A stretch of 64,000 nt of DNA from Gammaproteobacteria bacterium. GTDB taxonomy: Bacteria > Pseudomonadota > Gammaproteobacteria > Ga0077536. Every line of letters begins with the position of its first letter. The first letter of the stretch is position 1. Below the pieces are notes generated by a model that was not told where the DNA came from, did not search any database, and worked only from the letters and a program-made list of their open reading frames with translations. Made by a program: the position numbers and the translations under genes. The stretch is from the NCBI GenBank assembly GCA_016209015.1, contig JACQWY010000027.1, forward strand, positions 124,001-188,000. Reading direction: 5' to 3'. Below, in pieces: positions 9,712 through 21,349 of the stretch.

Positions 9712-10281
9712 TCAGCGCAGCATCGCCTGGATGGCCTTGAAGCTCTCGTGCCGCGAGCTCCCCAGCCATTCGAACACCACGGATTCCGCGCTCGCGATGT
9801 TGACGCCGCAGCGGCGCATGCGATCGAGCGCGTTCTGATAATTCTCCAGCCGCCGCGAACAGATCGCGTCCTCGACGACGAAGACTTCATAGCCCGCCGA
9901 CTTGAGATCGAGCGCCGTCTGCAGCACGCAGATGTGCGCTTCCATTCCGACGAGGATGACCTGCCGGCGACCGCTGCCCGCGAGCGCGGCCGCGAAACCC
10001 TCGGCGCCGCAACAGCTGAACGAGGTCTTCTCGAAGTTGCGCGTCGTGGACGACAGCGCGGCGGCGACGGTGGGATGCGTCGGGCCGAGACCCTGCGGAT
10101 ATTGCTGGGTATGCAACGCAGGAACGCCGAGCAGCCCCGCCGATTTCGCGACCAGGCAGGTGTTCTCGATGACGCGGTTCAGGACCTTGCCCGGCATCGC
10201 ATCGCCGAGCCGCTGCTGGATGTCGACGATCACGAGCTGGCTCTGCGCCGCATCGCATTTGTAGTTTTCAGTGTTTGCCAT
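9712..10281 (-). CDS. Isochorismatase-family cysteine hydrolase
   Basis: A 189-residue alpha/beta hydrolase of the isochorismatase superfamily. The catalytic triad is visible: Asp20 (VIVDIQQRL), Lys85 (NFEKTSFSC) and the nucleophile Cys118 (VGMEAHICVLQTA). Members include nicotinamidases, isochorismatases and YcaC-type hydrolases of unknown substrate; the short length and GMEAHICV resemble the YcaC-like group. The substrate cannot be predicted. The start ATG at 10281 is preferred over upstream starts because it begins just before the core fold and has AGAGGG upstream. It stands alone, facing the terminator at 9647-9672. Confidence 0.85.
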   Translation of the reverse strand: MANTENYKCDAAQSQLVIVDIQQRLGDAMPGKVLNRVIENTCLVAKSAGLLGVPALHTQQYPQGLGPTHPTVAAALSSTTRNFEKTSFSCCGAEGFAAALAGSGRRQVILVGMEAHICVLQTALDLKSAGYEVFVVEDAICSRRLENYQNALDRMRRCGVNIASAESVVFEWLGSSRHESFKAIQAMLR

Positions 10282-10457
10282 GATGCCCTCTGCTGTGGAT
10301 TCGTTGTCGCGAGTCGGACCGCCGATGCACTCCGTCCGTGGTGCCATCCCCGACCCCTGCCGTCGTGGCAAGGCGGGACGTGATGCGATGGCGCAGGACG
10401 CTCCGGTTCCGGCAGGGGGAGCGCCGACGGCGCAATACTACGCTGTAGGCGGCTGGT

Positions 10458-10482
10458 GAAAAACCGGCACGCGCGGTGCCGG
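10458..10482 (-). terminator. Rho-independent terminator after tolC
   Basis: Read leftward: CCGGCAC, a five-base loop, GTGCCGG, then TTTTTC. The stem is 10464-10470 with 10476-10482. A second small hairpin lies at 10504-10519. This closes the leftward pcm-rhodanese-tolC operon. Confidence 0.75.
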
Positions 10483-10529
10483 CGCAAGAAAATTGCACAT
10501 ACTCCGCCGTATGCGGCGGTTGGCGGAAG

Positions 10530-11903
10530 TTAACGCGGCGTTGTCGCGGGTGCGGTAGCGGAACTCTGCAGCCAACTGTTCGCGAGTTGGATGTCTTCGG
10601 GACCGAGCGTCCCCGCCGCCTGTTTCAGGCGCAGCACGTTCAGCACGTAGTCGTAGCGGGCACGCGCGTAATCGCGCTTCGCCTGTGACAGGCCGCGTTC
10701 CGCGGTGACGACGTCGACCGCCGTACGCGTGCCGGCTTCGTAGCCCGCCCGTGTCGATTCGAGTGCGGTCTGCGATGAGACGACCGCCTGCTTCAAGGCC
10801 TGGACGGAGCTGATCTGCGTGACGACGCCGAGATAGGCTTCATGCGCCTGGCGGTAGACCGCGCGCTTTGATTGCTCGAGCCGATCGAGCGCGCCGGTGT
10901 GCTGGTGCTGCGCCTGGCGCACGCGGGACGTCACGAGGCCGCCGGCGTACAACGGGATATTCAGGTTCACGCCGATGTCGCTCTGCTCGACGTCGGTCTG
11001 CCCGAAACGCCCGCCCGTCGAGCTCTCGCCGTGGCCGCCGACGATGTCGAGCGTCGGCAGATGGCCGGCGTACTGGTTGTGGATCTCCTCGGCCGCGATC
11101 TCGGCGGCGATGCGCGCCGAGGCGAGATCGAGATTCTGGGTGAGCGATGTTTCGGTCCAGGCCTCGACGTCGGCCGGATTCGGCACGACGAGCGGGATTT
11201 CGTCTCTCAGCGGTACGAGTTGCGGGATGTAACTCCCGGCCGTCTCGCGCAATTCCTCGCCCGCGTTGTCGAGCTGGTTGCGGGCCTGGATTTCGCTCGC
11301 GACGGCGCGGTCGAAGCCCGCCTGCGCTTCCTGGACGTCGGTGATCGCGACGAGCCCGACCTGGAAGCGCTGCTGCGCCTGCTCGAGCTGGCCTTTCAGC
11401 GATTCCTTCTCGGCGCGGGCGAAGGCGAGATCGTCTTCGGCGGCGAGCACGTTGAAGTAACGCTCCGAAGCGCGCACCAGCAGCGCCTGGCGCGCGGCGT
11501 CCTCGGCGTACTGCGCCTGCTTGACCCGCTTGTCGGCCTCCTGGAGCTGCACGTAGCGATCGTAGTGGAAGACCGGCTGCGTCACCGCCAGGCGATAGTC
11601 CCACTGGTCGAAGCCGATCTGGCCGCCGGCGCCGAATGCCGAGCGCGTCGCGGACGTGATGTCCTGCTCGACGCGGCTCGCGTCCACGCCGAACGAGAGT
11701 TGCGGCCGCCACAGCAGGGCCTTCGCCTGCGGAATGCCTTCGCCGACCGCCCGCGTGTTCGACTGGGCCTCGAGATATTGGGGATCCGAAGCCTCGGCCA
11801 GTTGCATGACGGCGAGCAGATCGGTCGCGGCGCGGGCCGGACCGGCCGCGCCGAACGCGGCAAGGGCGAGACACGCGAGTAGCCGTTGAGTGTGTTCCAG
11901 CAT
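10530..11903 (-). CDS. tolC: TolC-family outer membrane efflux channel
   Basis: A 457-residue outer membrane factor. A signal peptide (about 1-25, CLALAAFGAAGPARA) is followed by two internally repeated OEP domains rich in long heptad-like helices (periplasmic alpha-barrel). Typical motifs are LRPQLSFGV-like (WRPQLSFGVDAS), the strand regions RLAVTQPVFHYDRY and GVNLNIPLYAGGLV, and the C-terminal GTRTAVDVVTAERGLSQAKRD. It forms the trimeric exit duct for RND, MFS or ABC efflux and type I secretion. Length fits TolC (about 450-495). It is last in the pcm-rhodanese-tolC operon. It could also serve the RND pump at 51-55 kb, which has no outer membrane factor of its own. Confidence 0.93.
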   Translation of the reverse strand: MLEHTQRLLACLALAAFGAAGPARAATDLLAVMQLAEASDPQYLEAQSNTRAVGEGIPQAKALLWRPQLSFGVDASRVEQDITSATRSAFGAGGQIGFDQWDYRLAVTQPVFHYDRYVQLQEADKRVKQAQYAEDAARQALLVRASERYFNVLAAEDDLAFARAEKESLKGQLEQAQQRFQVGLVAITDVQEAQAGFDRAVASEIQARNQLDNAGEELRETAGSYIPQLVPLRDEIPLVVPNPADVEAWTETSLTQNLDLASARIAAEIAAEEIHNQYAGHLPTLDIVGGHGESSTGGRFGQTDVEQSDIGVNLNIPLYAGGLVTSRVRQAQHQHTGALDRLEQSKRAVYRQAHEAYLGVVTQISSVQALKQAVVSSQTALESTRAGYEAGTRTAVDVVTAERGLSQAKRDYARARYDYVLNVLRLKQAAGTLGPEDIQLANSWLQSSATAPATTPR

Positions 11904-11941
11904 GATGGATCCGAAAAGCTTGTTGTGGTTGGTCGGGTCGT

Positions 11942-12262
11942 TCAGTACCGCGCCATGTCGCGCTCGACGAAGTCGGCCCAGGCGTCGACGCCGCCGTCGA
12001 GGTTCACGATCTCCGTGAAGCCGAGGCGGACGAGGAAGCCGCAGGCCTGCAGGCTGCGCATACCGTGATGGCAGATCAACACGAGCTCGCGATCGCGCGG
12101 AAGTCCCTCCACGCGCGCGGCAAAACCGCCGAGCGGAAAGTTGACGGAGCCGTCGATGCGGCAGATCTCGTACTCCCAGGGCTCGCGCACGTCGACGAGC
12201 AGCGGGCCCGGTGCGCCCGACTCGAGGCGCGCCTTGAGCTCGAGCGGAGAGTACGCGCGCAT
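11942..12262 (-). CDS. Single-domain rhodanese-like sulfurtransferase
   Basis: A 106-residue protein consisting of one rhodanese domain. It has the entry motif LLVDVREPWEYE and an active-site loop starting at Cys64 (ICHHGMRSLQ), followed by GGVDAW. The intact Cys suggests a persulfide-carrying enzyme, with thiosulfate or another sulfur donor; the physiological partner is unknown. Small GlpE-like proteins are similar in size. It lies 4 bases after the pcm stop and 38 bases before tolC, in the same leftward operon, an arrangement seen in other gammaproteobacteria. Confidence 0.9.
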   Translation of the reverse strand: MRAYSPLELKARLESGAPGPLLVDVREPWEYEICRIDGSVNFPLGGFAARVEGLPRDRELVLICHHGMRSLQACGFLVRLGFTEIVNLDGGVDAWADFVERDMARY

Positions 12263-12266
12263 CCCG

Positions 12267-12920
12267 TCAGAACTCGAACCGGGGCCGCGGCTCCGCGCCG
12301 ACGAGAGGCTCGACTTCGATTTCGAACAGGGATTCGACCGCGAGATCGCTCGCGGACACGCGGGTGATGAGCAGTGCTTCCATCGGATGGGCCGCGCCGA
12401 CGACGACGAACAGGCGTCCGCCGACCGCGAGCTGGGCCTCGAGCGCCGGCTGACGCGCGGCGACGGAACCGGTGACCGCGATCGCGTCGTACGGTGCGCC
12501 GGCGGCGTGACCCTTCAGGCCGTCGCCGACGAGGGTCTCGACGTTCGTGAGCCCCGCGGCGCGCAGCTTCTGCGCGGCGGCGGCGCTGAGCTCGGGATCG
12601 ATTTCGAGCGTGGCGACGTGCTGCGCGAGATGCGCCATGAGCGCCGTCACGTAGCCGCTGCCGGTGCCGATCTCCAGGACGCGATCCGTGGGCTTCAGAT
12701 TCAGGGACTGGACGAGGCGTGCTTCGACCTTCGGCGTCATCATGGCGCGGCCGTTGCCGAGCGGGATGCGGATGTCGGAGAACGCGAGCAGGCGATAGCT
12801 CTCCGGAACGAAACGCTCGCGCGGAATGGCCATCACCGTGTCGAGCACCGTCTGGTCGAGCACGTCCCAGGTACGGATCTGCTGCTCGACCATGTTGAAT
12901 CTGGCTTGATTGAAGTCCAT
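12267..12920 (-). CDS. pcm: Protein-L-isoaspartate O-methyltransferase family protein
   Basis: A 217-residue SAM-dependent methyltransferase. The PCMT signature regions are NMVEQQIRTWDVLD (a substitution-rich variant near the N-terminus), the post-helix region MMTPKVEARLVQSL, and SAM motif I VLEIGTGSGYVTA (about residue 80). PCMT repairs isoaspartyl residues in aged proteins. The N-terminus and the QQIRTW segment belong to the Pcm-like branch often found next to tolC in proteobacteria, whose activity on isoaspartate is less certain than for E. coli Pcm. The ATG at 12920 is the first gene of a leftward operon, divergent from thiC. Confidence 0.88.
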   Translation of the reverse strand: MDFNQARFNMVEQQIRTWDVLDQTVLDTVMAIPRERFVPESYRLLAFSDIRIPLGNGRAMMTPKVEARLVQSLNLKPTDRVLEIGTGSGYVTALMAHLAQHVATLEIDPELSAAAAQKLRAAGLTNVETLVGDGLKGHAAGAPYDAIAVTGSVAARQPALEAQLAVGGRLFVVVGAAHPMEALLITRVSASDLAVESLFEIEVEPLVGAEPRPRFEF

Positions 12921-13041
12921 CAGGTCTCGTCCCGTCGTTCGGTAGGGTGATTCGCCCGGTCGCCGTCCGTGCTGAGAACGCGGGCGAGTGCGGCATTCAA
13001 GGCCGGGGGATTATACGATATAGTCACGACCACGACAGCAG

Positions 13042-15092
<2,051 letters not shown>

Positions 15093-15093
15093 C

Positions 15094-15906
<813 letters not shown>

Positions 15907-15907
15907 G

Positions 15908-16057
15908 GAAGCTCTGAACAAGTCCATCCTGGACGGTTCATAGGGCGGCAGGCCGGAAGCGTGGTTCTTGCCCGCCGTCCGGGAACAATGTCTTACACCG
16001 GTGTTCCCGGCGGCACGTCCCTGTGCCGCAGTGAGCTCTGAACCTGTTCAGAGCTCC
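15908..16057. repeat. Compact inverted-repeat element (MITE/REP-like)
   Basis: The 150-base spacer between convergent genes is bounded by GAAGCTCTGAAC (15908-15919) and its near-perfect inverse GTTCAGAGCTCC (16046-16057). Inside are a hairpin at 15915-15940, a long one (15974-15987 with 16002-16014), and an 11-bp palindrome at the right end (16033-16043 with 16046-16056). There is no reading frame of note. It may also act as a transcription terminator for both flanking genes. Confidence 0.65.
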
Positions 16058-16069
16058 CTCGATCCCGCT

Positions 16070-17056
16070 TCAGGCGGCGTTCCGCGCCGCCCTGAGCTCG
16101 CGCAGCGCCGCCCGCGGATCGCCGCCGCGGCAGGCGAGCTCGCCGAGCGTGCGTCGCCAGCGCCGCGCCCCGGGCTGACCCTGCTGGAGGCCGTGCAGCG
16201 GCGCGAGCAGAGCGCGCAGTCGCGCGCCGGCCGCGAGTCTCGCCTCGCAATAATCGAGATAGGCCTCGAGGATCCCGGGGCGTGCGACCGGACGCACGGG
16301 TGCCCCGAAGACCGCGGCGTCCACGTCCGCGAGCAGCCACGGCGTGTCGTAGGCCGCGCGTCCCACCATCACGCCGTCGACGTGCTCGAGCGCGGCGAGC
16401 GCCGCTGCGTGATTCATGAGTCCCCCGTTCAGCACGATGCGCAGCCGCGGGAAATCGCGTTTGAGGCGGTACACGCGCGGATAGTCGAGCGGCGGAATGG
16501 TCCGGTTCTCGTGTGGACTCAGACCGTGCAGCCAGGCTTTGCGCGCGTGGACGATGAACGTCTCGCAGCCGGCGGCAGCGACGGTGTCGACGAACTTCAC
16601 GAGATGCTCGTAGGAGTCGAGGTCGTCGATGCCGAGACGCGCCTTGACGGTCACCGGCACGCCGACGGCGGCACGCATCGCCGCGACGCAGTCCGCGACG
16701 AGCGCAGGTTCGGCCATGAGACAGGCGCCGATGCGGCCAGACTGCACGCGGTCGCTCGGACAACCGACGTTGAGATTGATTTCCGCATAACCCGCGTCGG
16801 CTCCGAGGCGCGCGGCCGCTGCGAGCGCCCGCGGATCGCTGCCGCCGAGCTGCAGCGCGAGCGGCGCCTCTTCGGGCGAGTGCGCGAGGAAACGCGACGC
16901 ATCGCCGTGCACCAGCGCGCCTGTGACGATCATCTCCGAGTAGAGCCGTGCCTGGCGCGACAGGAGACGCGCGAAGTAGCGGTATTCGCGGTCCGTGCGA
17001 TCGAGCATCGGCGCGATGCAGTAGCGCCAGGGATCGTGATGCTGCTCAGTGGGCAC
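16070..17056 (-). CDS. dusA: tRNA-dihydrouridine(20/20a) synthase
   Basis: A 328-residue FMN-dependent enzyme reducing uridines at D-loop positions 20/20a of tRNA. The start YCIAPMLDRTDREYRYFARLL is typical of DusA, as is HARKAWLHGLSPHENRTIPPL. The catalytic Cys99 lies in INLNVGCPSDRVQSG, and NGGL plus DGVMVGRAAY form the phosphate site. DusB and DusC lack the GLSPHENR block, which supports the subtype. The start ATG at 17056 lies inside the 3' end of mutH (11-base overlap), so it is co-transcribed with glnD and mutH. Confidence 0.94.
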   Translation of the reverse strand: MPTEQHHDPWRYCIAPMLDRTDREYRYFARLLSRQARLYSEMIVTGALVHGDASRFLAHSPEEAPLALQLGGSDPRALAAAARLGADAGYAEINLNVGCPSDRVQSGRIGACLMAEPALVADCVAAMRAAVGVPVTVKARLGIDDLDSYEHLVKFVDTVAAAGCETFIVHARKAWLHGLSPHENRTIPPLDYPRVYRLKRDFPRLRIVLNGGLMNHAAALAALEHVDGVMVGRAAYDTPWLLADVDAAVFGAPVRPVARPGILEAYLDYCEARLAAGARLRALLAPLHGLQQGQPGARRWRRTLGELACRGGDPRAALRELRAARNAA

Positions 17057-17717
17057 GGCCGAGCGCCTCGTCGAGGATGCGCCGCGTGAACGTCGCGCGC
17101 AGGTAGAAGCCGCGCGGCAGCGTGCGGCCGGGATCGCCGGCTTCGTCGTGAGCGCGCGTGAGGCCGCGACCGTTCACCGCCTTCGGCCGGATCTGCAGAT
17201 ACGTGCCCAGGCGCGCATCGATCTCACCGAGCTTGCCGAGCGCGACCAGCTCCATGTGCTCCTCCCAATCCGCGCGCAGCACGGCTTCGATCTCCGGCGA
17301 GGGGCTCCACAGGAACGGCGTGCCGATGCGCCGCGCGCCGACAGCGAGGCCGGCATCGGCCTCGAATGGCATCCAGAGCACGCGCGCGAGCTTGCGGCGT
17401 ACGAGCGATCCCGGCCAGTCGAGTCCGGCAGTCCCGCTGAGCGGGACGACACAGACGTAAGTCGACTCACGCGGCTGCCCGCGACGATCCACCGGCAGCG
17501 TCTTCAGTTCGACCCCGATGCCTTCGAAGTCGGGCACCGGCCGCGAGCCGGCGCTCGCGCCCAGCGCGAGCTCCATCAGCTCGCCCAACCAGCCTTTGGC
17601 ATGCCGCAGATCGGTGGGCACCGGTGCGCCGAGCTCGCGCGCGATTTCGGTGAGGCTGCGGCCGGCGAGTGCGTTCGCCCGTTGCTCGAGCTCGCGTTCG
17701 CTGGCCGGCGGGATCAC
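17046..17717 (-). CDS. mutH: DNA mismatch repair endonuclease MutH
   Basis: A 223-residue endonuclease that nicks the unmethylated strand at hemimethylated GATC after activation by MutS/MutL. The restriction-like active site Asp63, Glu70 and Lys72 is visible in VPDFEGIGVELKTLPV, and KGWLGELMELALGA supplies the further conserved Glu. The C-terminal half carries LGTYLQIRPKA. Length matches E. coli MutH (229). It starts with GTG at 17717, overlapping the glnD stop in GTGA; the frame is open far upstream inside glnD, but the family N-terminus begins here. Its presence implies a Dam-type methyltransferase elsewhere in the genome and strongly supports Gammaproteobacteria. Confidence 0.95.
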   Translation of the reverse strand: MIPPASERELEQRANALAGRSLTEIARELGAPVPTDLRHAKGWLGELMELALGASAGSRPVPDFEGIGVELKTLPVDRRGQPRESTYVCVVPLSGTAGLDWPGSLVRRKLARVLWMPFEADAGLAVGARRIGTPFLWSPSPEIEAVLRADWEEHMELVALGKLGEIDARLGTYLQIRPKAVNGRGLTRAHDEAGDPGRTLPRGFYLRATFTRRILDEALGRAH

Positions 17718-20398
17718 TTGTCGAGCTCGCGCAGCGTGTTGAGGATTTCCGTGCGCAGGCAGATCTGCGTGGACTCGTCGTCGACGGGCTGGTTCTCGAG
17801 GTCGGTGAGGTAGAAATAGTCTTCCACGCGCTCGCCGAACGTCGCGATGCGCGCGTCGTGCAGGCGAACGCCGCAATTCTGCATCGCGCTGCCGATGACC
17901 GAGAGAAAGCCGGGGCGGTCCGCAGCGATCACTTCCATCACGGTGCGCTTGTGTACGAAGTCCGGCGTGAACTCGACGGAGGCCGGCACCGAGAAATGCT
18001 TCAGGCGCCGTGCATAGTGCGACGGCACGCGCGGGGAGGCCGCGAGCGATTTCGAGCGCAGCGCCGTGCGCAGCTTGCTCTGGATGTCGTGTACGCGCGC
18101 CGGATCGGTGACGGGCTTGCGCGTGTCGGCTTCCAGCACCATGAACGTGTCGAGCGTGAAGCCGGATTCGGAGGTGATGATGCGCGCGTCCTGCACGTCG
18201 AGCCGAAGACGATCGAGCGCCGCCGAGGCGATCGCGAAGAGATAGTCCATGTCCTGGGCGTAGATGAAGATCGCCGTGCTGCCGCGCTTCTCGAAATTGC
18301 GGATGGCGATGACCGGCAGGTCGTCCGCGTCTGCCGTCAGGATCACTTCGGTATGCCAGGCGATCTCGTAGGGCCGGTGGCGCATGAAATAGGGCTCGCT
18401 GAGCGTGTCCCAGAGCATCGCGACCGTGCTCTCCCGGAAGCGCGTGAAATCGAGCTCCTTCAGCGCCTCGTTCTTGATCGAGGACAGACGCGCGACCCGA
18501 TCCTGATAGTGCTCGGCGCCGCTGCGCAACAGACGGCGCGTCGCGACGTAGAGCTCGGAGAGCAGCGATTCCTTCCAGGACGTCCAGAGCTCGGGGTTCG
18601 TGCCGCGGACGTCGGCGACCGTGAGCAGGAACAGATAGTCGAGGTGAATGATGTCGCCGACGAGCTCGCCGAAGTCCTTCACGACCTCGGGGTCGTAGAT
18701 GTCCTTGCGCTGCGCCGTCGCCGACATGATCAGATGATTCTTCACGAGCCACGTCACGAGATTCGTGTCGAAGCTCGACAGGCCGTGCAGCGCGCAGAAC
18801 TCAGCCGCCGCCTCCGCCCCGACCTCGGAGTGATCTCGTCCCGAACCCTTGCCGATGTCATGGAACAGTCCGCATATGTAGAGCAGCTCGAGCTTCGGGA
18901 TCTGCTCGATGATTTGACGCACGAGCGGCGGCTGATCGCTCTCGGTGATCGGATAGGAGAAGCGTCGCATGTTGCGCAGGACGAACAGCGAGTGCTCGTC
19001 CACGGTGTAGACGTGGAAGAGGTCGAACTGCATGAGGCCCTCGACCTTCGCGAACACCGGCAGATACGCCGCGAGCACGCCGTAGCGGTGCATGCGTTGC
19101 AGCTCGTGGCCGATGCGCCGCGGTTGTCGCAGGATCTCCATGAAGAGGCTGCGCGCGCGGATGTCGCGGCGCAGCTTGTCGTCGATGAGATGCAGACTCT
19201 CGCGGATGAGCCGGATCGTGCTCGCCCGTACGCCCTTGATGGCCGGGTTCTTCTGCAGCAGCAGGAATACTTCGAGCAGCGCCGGCGGTGTGCGCAGGAA
19301 GACCTTGTCGTGCGCAACCTCGATGTAGCCGTTGCGGATCTGGAAGCGGCGATTGAGCGGCGCGGCGCGCGCGCTGCGGTCGCGCTGCAGGATCGCCTCC
19401 TGGAAGAGCTCGAGCAGCATCTCGTTCAACGCGGAGAGCTCGCGAACCGTGCGGTAGTAGGTCTTCATGAACTGCTCGACGGCGCGGTTGACGCTGTCGT
19501 CGCTGTAGCCGAAGACGACGGCGACGCGCTGCTGGTGCTCGAAGAGCAGCCGGTCCTCGCGCCGTCCGGCGAGGAAGTGCAGCGCACAACGGATGCGCCA
19601 GAGATAGTTGCGACCACGCTCGAGCGTCTCGAACTCCGCGGCGGTGAGGAAGCCGTGGCCGACGAGCGTCTCGAGGCCGTAGGTCGCGAAGTGGCGGTTC
19701 GCGACCCACGAGATCACCTGGATGTCGCGCAGGCCGCCGGGGCTCTCCTTCACGTTCGGCTCGAGCTGATTGAGCGCGTCGTTGTGGCGCTGGTGGCGCT
19801 GCTCCTGCTCGTGCGCCTTGGCCTTGAAGAAGTCGTCGGCGGGCCAGATGTCCGCGCGGGTGAGTGCTGCACACAGCGCGTCGAATTCGGAAACGGGACC
19901 GACGATCAGTCGCGCCTCCATCATGTTCGTCATGATCGTGATGTCGCCGATCGCGCGCTCCACGCAGTCGGCGACCGTGCGCACGCTGTGGCCGATCTCG
20001 AGGCCGATGTCCCACAGGAACGCGAGGAAGCTCTCCATGCCGCGCGCCTCGTCGGCGGTCGGTTCGCGCGACAGCAGGATGCAGATGTCGACGTCCGAAT
20101 ACGGATGGAGCTCGCCGCGTCCGTAACCGCCGACCGCGAGCAGGGCGTGCGGCACCGTGTGCAGGCCGAATTTCCGCCACGCGCGCTGCACGACGTCGTC
20201 GATCACGGCAGCGCGCAGGTGCACGAGCTCGGTGGCGGGCGTGCGGGTCAGGAAGCGCTGCTTCATGCGCTCGTGCGCGCCGGCGAGGAAGGCGCGCAGG
20301 GTCGGGGCATCGACGTCGTCGCCCTGCGAGAGGCTCAACAGCGCTTCCAGCGCGTCGGGATCGACCAGCGAGGCGGGACTCACGGGACTCTGCATCAT
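17714..20398 (-). CDS. glnD: [Protein-PII] uridylyltransferase / uridylyl-removing enzyme
   Basis: An 894-residue nitrogen sensor that uridylylates PII proteins (GlnB/GlnK) when glutamine is low and deuridylylates them when it is high. Domains in order are: nucleotidyltransferase with GGYGRGELHPYSDVDI (catalytic Asp102 and Asp104); a central helical GlnD domain; an HD hydrolase domain with HDIGKGSGRDHSEVGA; and two C-terminal ACT domains (about 700-890) for glutamine sensing. Length equals E. coli GlnD (890). The start at ATG 20398 (MMQSPV) is chosen since the upstream extension has no family similarity and lies in the map-glnD gap. Located 33 bases after map and overlapping mutH. Confidence 0.96.
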   Translation of the reverse strand: MMQSPVSPASLVDPDALEALLSLSQGDDVDAPTLRAFLAGAHERMKQRFLTRTPATELVHLRAAVIDDVVQRAWRKFGLHTVPHALLAVGGYGRGELHPYSDVDICILLSREPTADEARGMESFLAFLWDIGLEIGHSVRTVADCVERAIGDITIMTNMMEARLIVGPVSEFDALCAALTRADIWPADDFFKAKAHEQEQRHQRHNDALNQLEPNVKESPGGLRDIQVISWVANRHFATYGLETLVGHGFLTAAEFETLERGRNYLWRIRCALHFLAGRREDRLLFEHQQRVAVVFGYSDDSVNRAVEQFMKTYYRTVRELSALNEMLLELFQEAILQRDRSARAAPLNRRFQIRNGYIEVAHDKVFLRTPPALLEVFLLLQKNPAIKGVRASTIRLIRESLHLIDDKLRRDIRARSLFMEILRQPRRIGHELQRMHRYGVLAAYLPVFAKVEGLMQFDLFHVYTVDEHSLFVLRNMRRFSYPITESDQPPLVRQIIEQIPKLELLYICGLFHDIGKGSGRDHSEVGAEAAAEFCALHGLSSFDTNLVTWLVKNHLIMSATAQRKDIYDPEVVKDFGELVGDIIHLDYLFLLTVADVRGTNPELWTSWKESLLSELYVATRRLLRSGAEHYQDRVARLSSIKNEALKELDFTRFRESTVAMLWDTLSEPYFMRHRPYEIAWHTEVILTADADDLPVIAIRNFEKRGSTAIFIYAQDMDYLFAIASAALDRLRLDVQDARIITSESGFTLDTFMVLEADTRKPVTDPARVHDIQSKLRTALRSKSLAASPRVPSHYARRLKHFSVPASVEFTPDFVHKRTVMEVIAADRPGFLSVIGSAMQNCGVRLHDARIATFGERVEDYFYLTDLENQPVDDESTQICLRTEILNTLRELDK

Positions 20399-20430
20399 GG
20401 CGTCGGGCCCGGCGCTTGCGATAGGCGGGA

Positions 20431-21198
20431 TCAGAACTGCTCCTCGCGCCGTGCGGTGAGGACTTCGTGACCCGAATCCGTCACGAGGATCGTGTGTTCC
20501 CACTGCGCCGAGAGGCTGTGGTCCTTCGTGACCACCGTCCAGCCGTCGGGCAGCAGACGGACGTGGCGCTTGCCGGCATTGATCATCGGTTCGATCGTGA
20601 AAATCATCCCGGATTGCAGCAGATGCCCGGTGCCGGGCTGGCCGTAGTGCAGTACCTGCGGCTCCTCGTGGAATTCGCGCCCGATGCCGTGGCCGCAGTA
20701 TTCGCGGACGACGGAATAGTGCAGGCCCTCGGCGAGTCGCTGAATCGCGGCGCCCACGTCGCCGAGCCGTGCACCGGGCCGGACCATCTCGATGCCGGTC
20801 AGCAGACAGTCGTAAGCGGTCTGGACGAGACGCTGGGCTTTCGGGGCGACTGCGCCGACGCAGTACATCTTGCTCGTGTCCCCGTGGAAGCCGTCCTTGA
20901 TGACGGTGATGTCGACGTTCACGACGTCACCGTCCTTCAGCCGCTTCTCGCTCGGGATGCCGTGGCACACGACGTGGTTGATCGACGTGCAGATCGATTT
21001 CGGGAAGCCGTGGTAGTTCAGGGGCGCGGGGATCGCGTGCTGGACGTTCACGATGTGGTCGTGGCATCGCCGGTCCAGCTCATCGGTGCTGACGCCCGGT
21101 TTGACGTGTTCGTCGATCATCTCCAGCACCTCCGCGGCGAGACGGCAGACGTGGCGCATCTTGATGATCTCTTCCGGCGTTTTGATCGAGACGGGCAT
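20431..21198 (-). CDS. map: Methionine aminopeptidase, type I
   Basis: A 255-residue cytosolic metalloprotease removing initiator Met. The five metal ligands sit in conserved blocks: DVVNVDITVIKDGFHGDTSKMY (two Asp), GHGIGREFHEEP (His), FTIEPMIN (Glu) and QWEHTILVT (Glu). It has the short N-terminus of type I enzymes, and length fits (E. coli 264). ATG 21198 gives the canonical start MPVSIKTPEEI; a TTG six codons upstream is an alternative. It is divergent from rpsB, the usual map/rpsB arrangement in this class, and is the first gene of map-glnD-mutH-dusA. Confidence 0.96.
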   Translation of the reverse strand: MPVSIKTPEEIIKMRHVCRLAAEVLEMIDEHVKPGVSTDELDRRCHDHIVNVQHAIPAPLNYHGFPKSICTSINHVVCHGIPSEKRLKDGDVVNVDITVIKDGFHGDTSKMYCVGAVAPKAQRLVQTAYDCLLTGIEMVRPGARLGDVGAAIQRLAEGLHYSVVREYCGHGIGREFHEEPQVLHYGQPGTGHLLQSGMIFTIEPMINAGKRHVRLLPDGWTVVTKDHSLSAQWEHTILVTDSGHEVLTARREEQF

Positions 21199-21220
21199 GA
21201 CGGGGCTGGTACTCAACTCA

Positions 21221-21249
21221 TTGTTGCAACGAAACTTCTATGGTATAAA
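21221..21249 (+). promoter_or_regulatory. Sigma-70 promoter of rpsB
   Basis: TTGTTG (21221-21226) and TATAAA (21244-21249) are separated by 17 bases and placed about 130 bases upstream of the rpsB start. This is the best promoter match in the window. Confidence 0.7.
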
Positions 21250-21282
21250 GCGCGCGCTCACCGAGCAATTCATTAATTCGCA

Positions 21283-21349
21283 CACACGCCGGCACATTAT
21301 GCCTGGGTGTCCGGTCGGAAATCCGCCGGATTGGCATATGGGGCGTGTG
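21283..21349 (+). promoter_or_regulatory. Structured rpsB leader, candidate S2 autoregulatory element
   Basis: CACACGCC (21283-21290) pairs with GGCGTGTG (21342-21349), enclosing two hairpins: 21291-21303 (stem GGCA/TGCC) and 21310-21330 (stem TCCGG/CCGGA). The leader ends 14 bases before the Shine-Dalgarno. In E. coli, S2 represses its own mRNA through a structured leader; equivalence here is inference. Confidence 0.5.

Noticed and set aside
17669-20470. A 933-codon rightward frame opposite glnD
   Set aside because: Low-complexity antisense composition with no recognisable domain; glnD on the other strand is certain.
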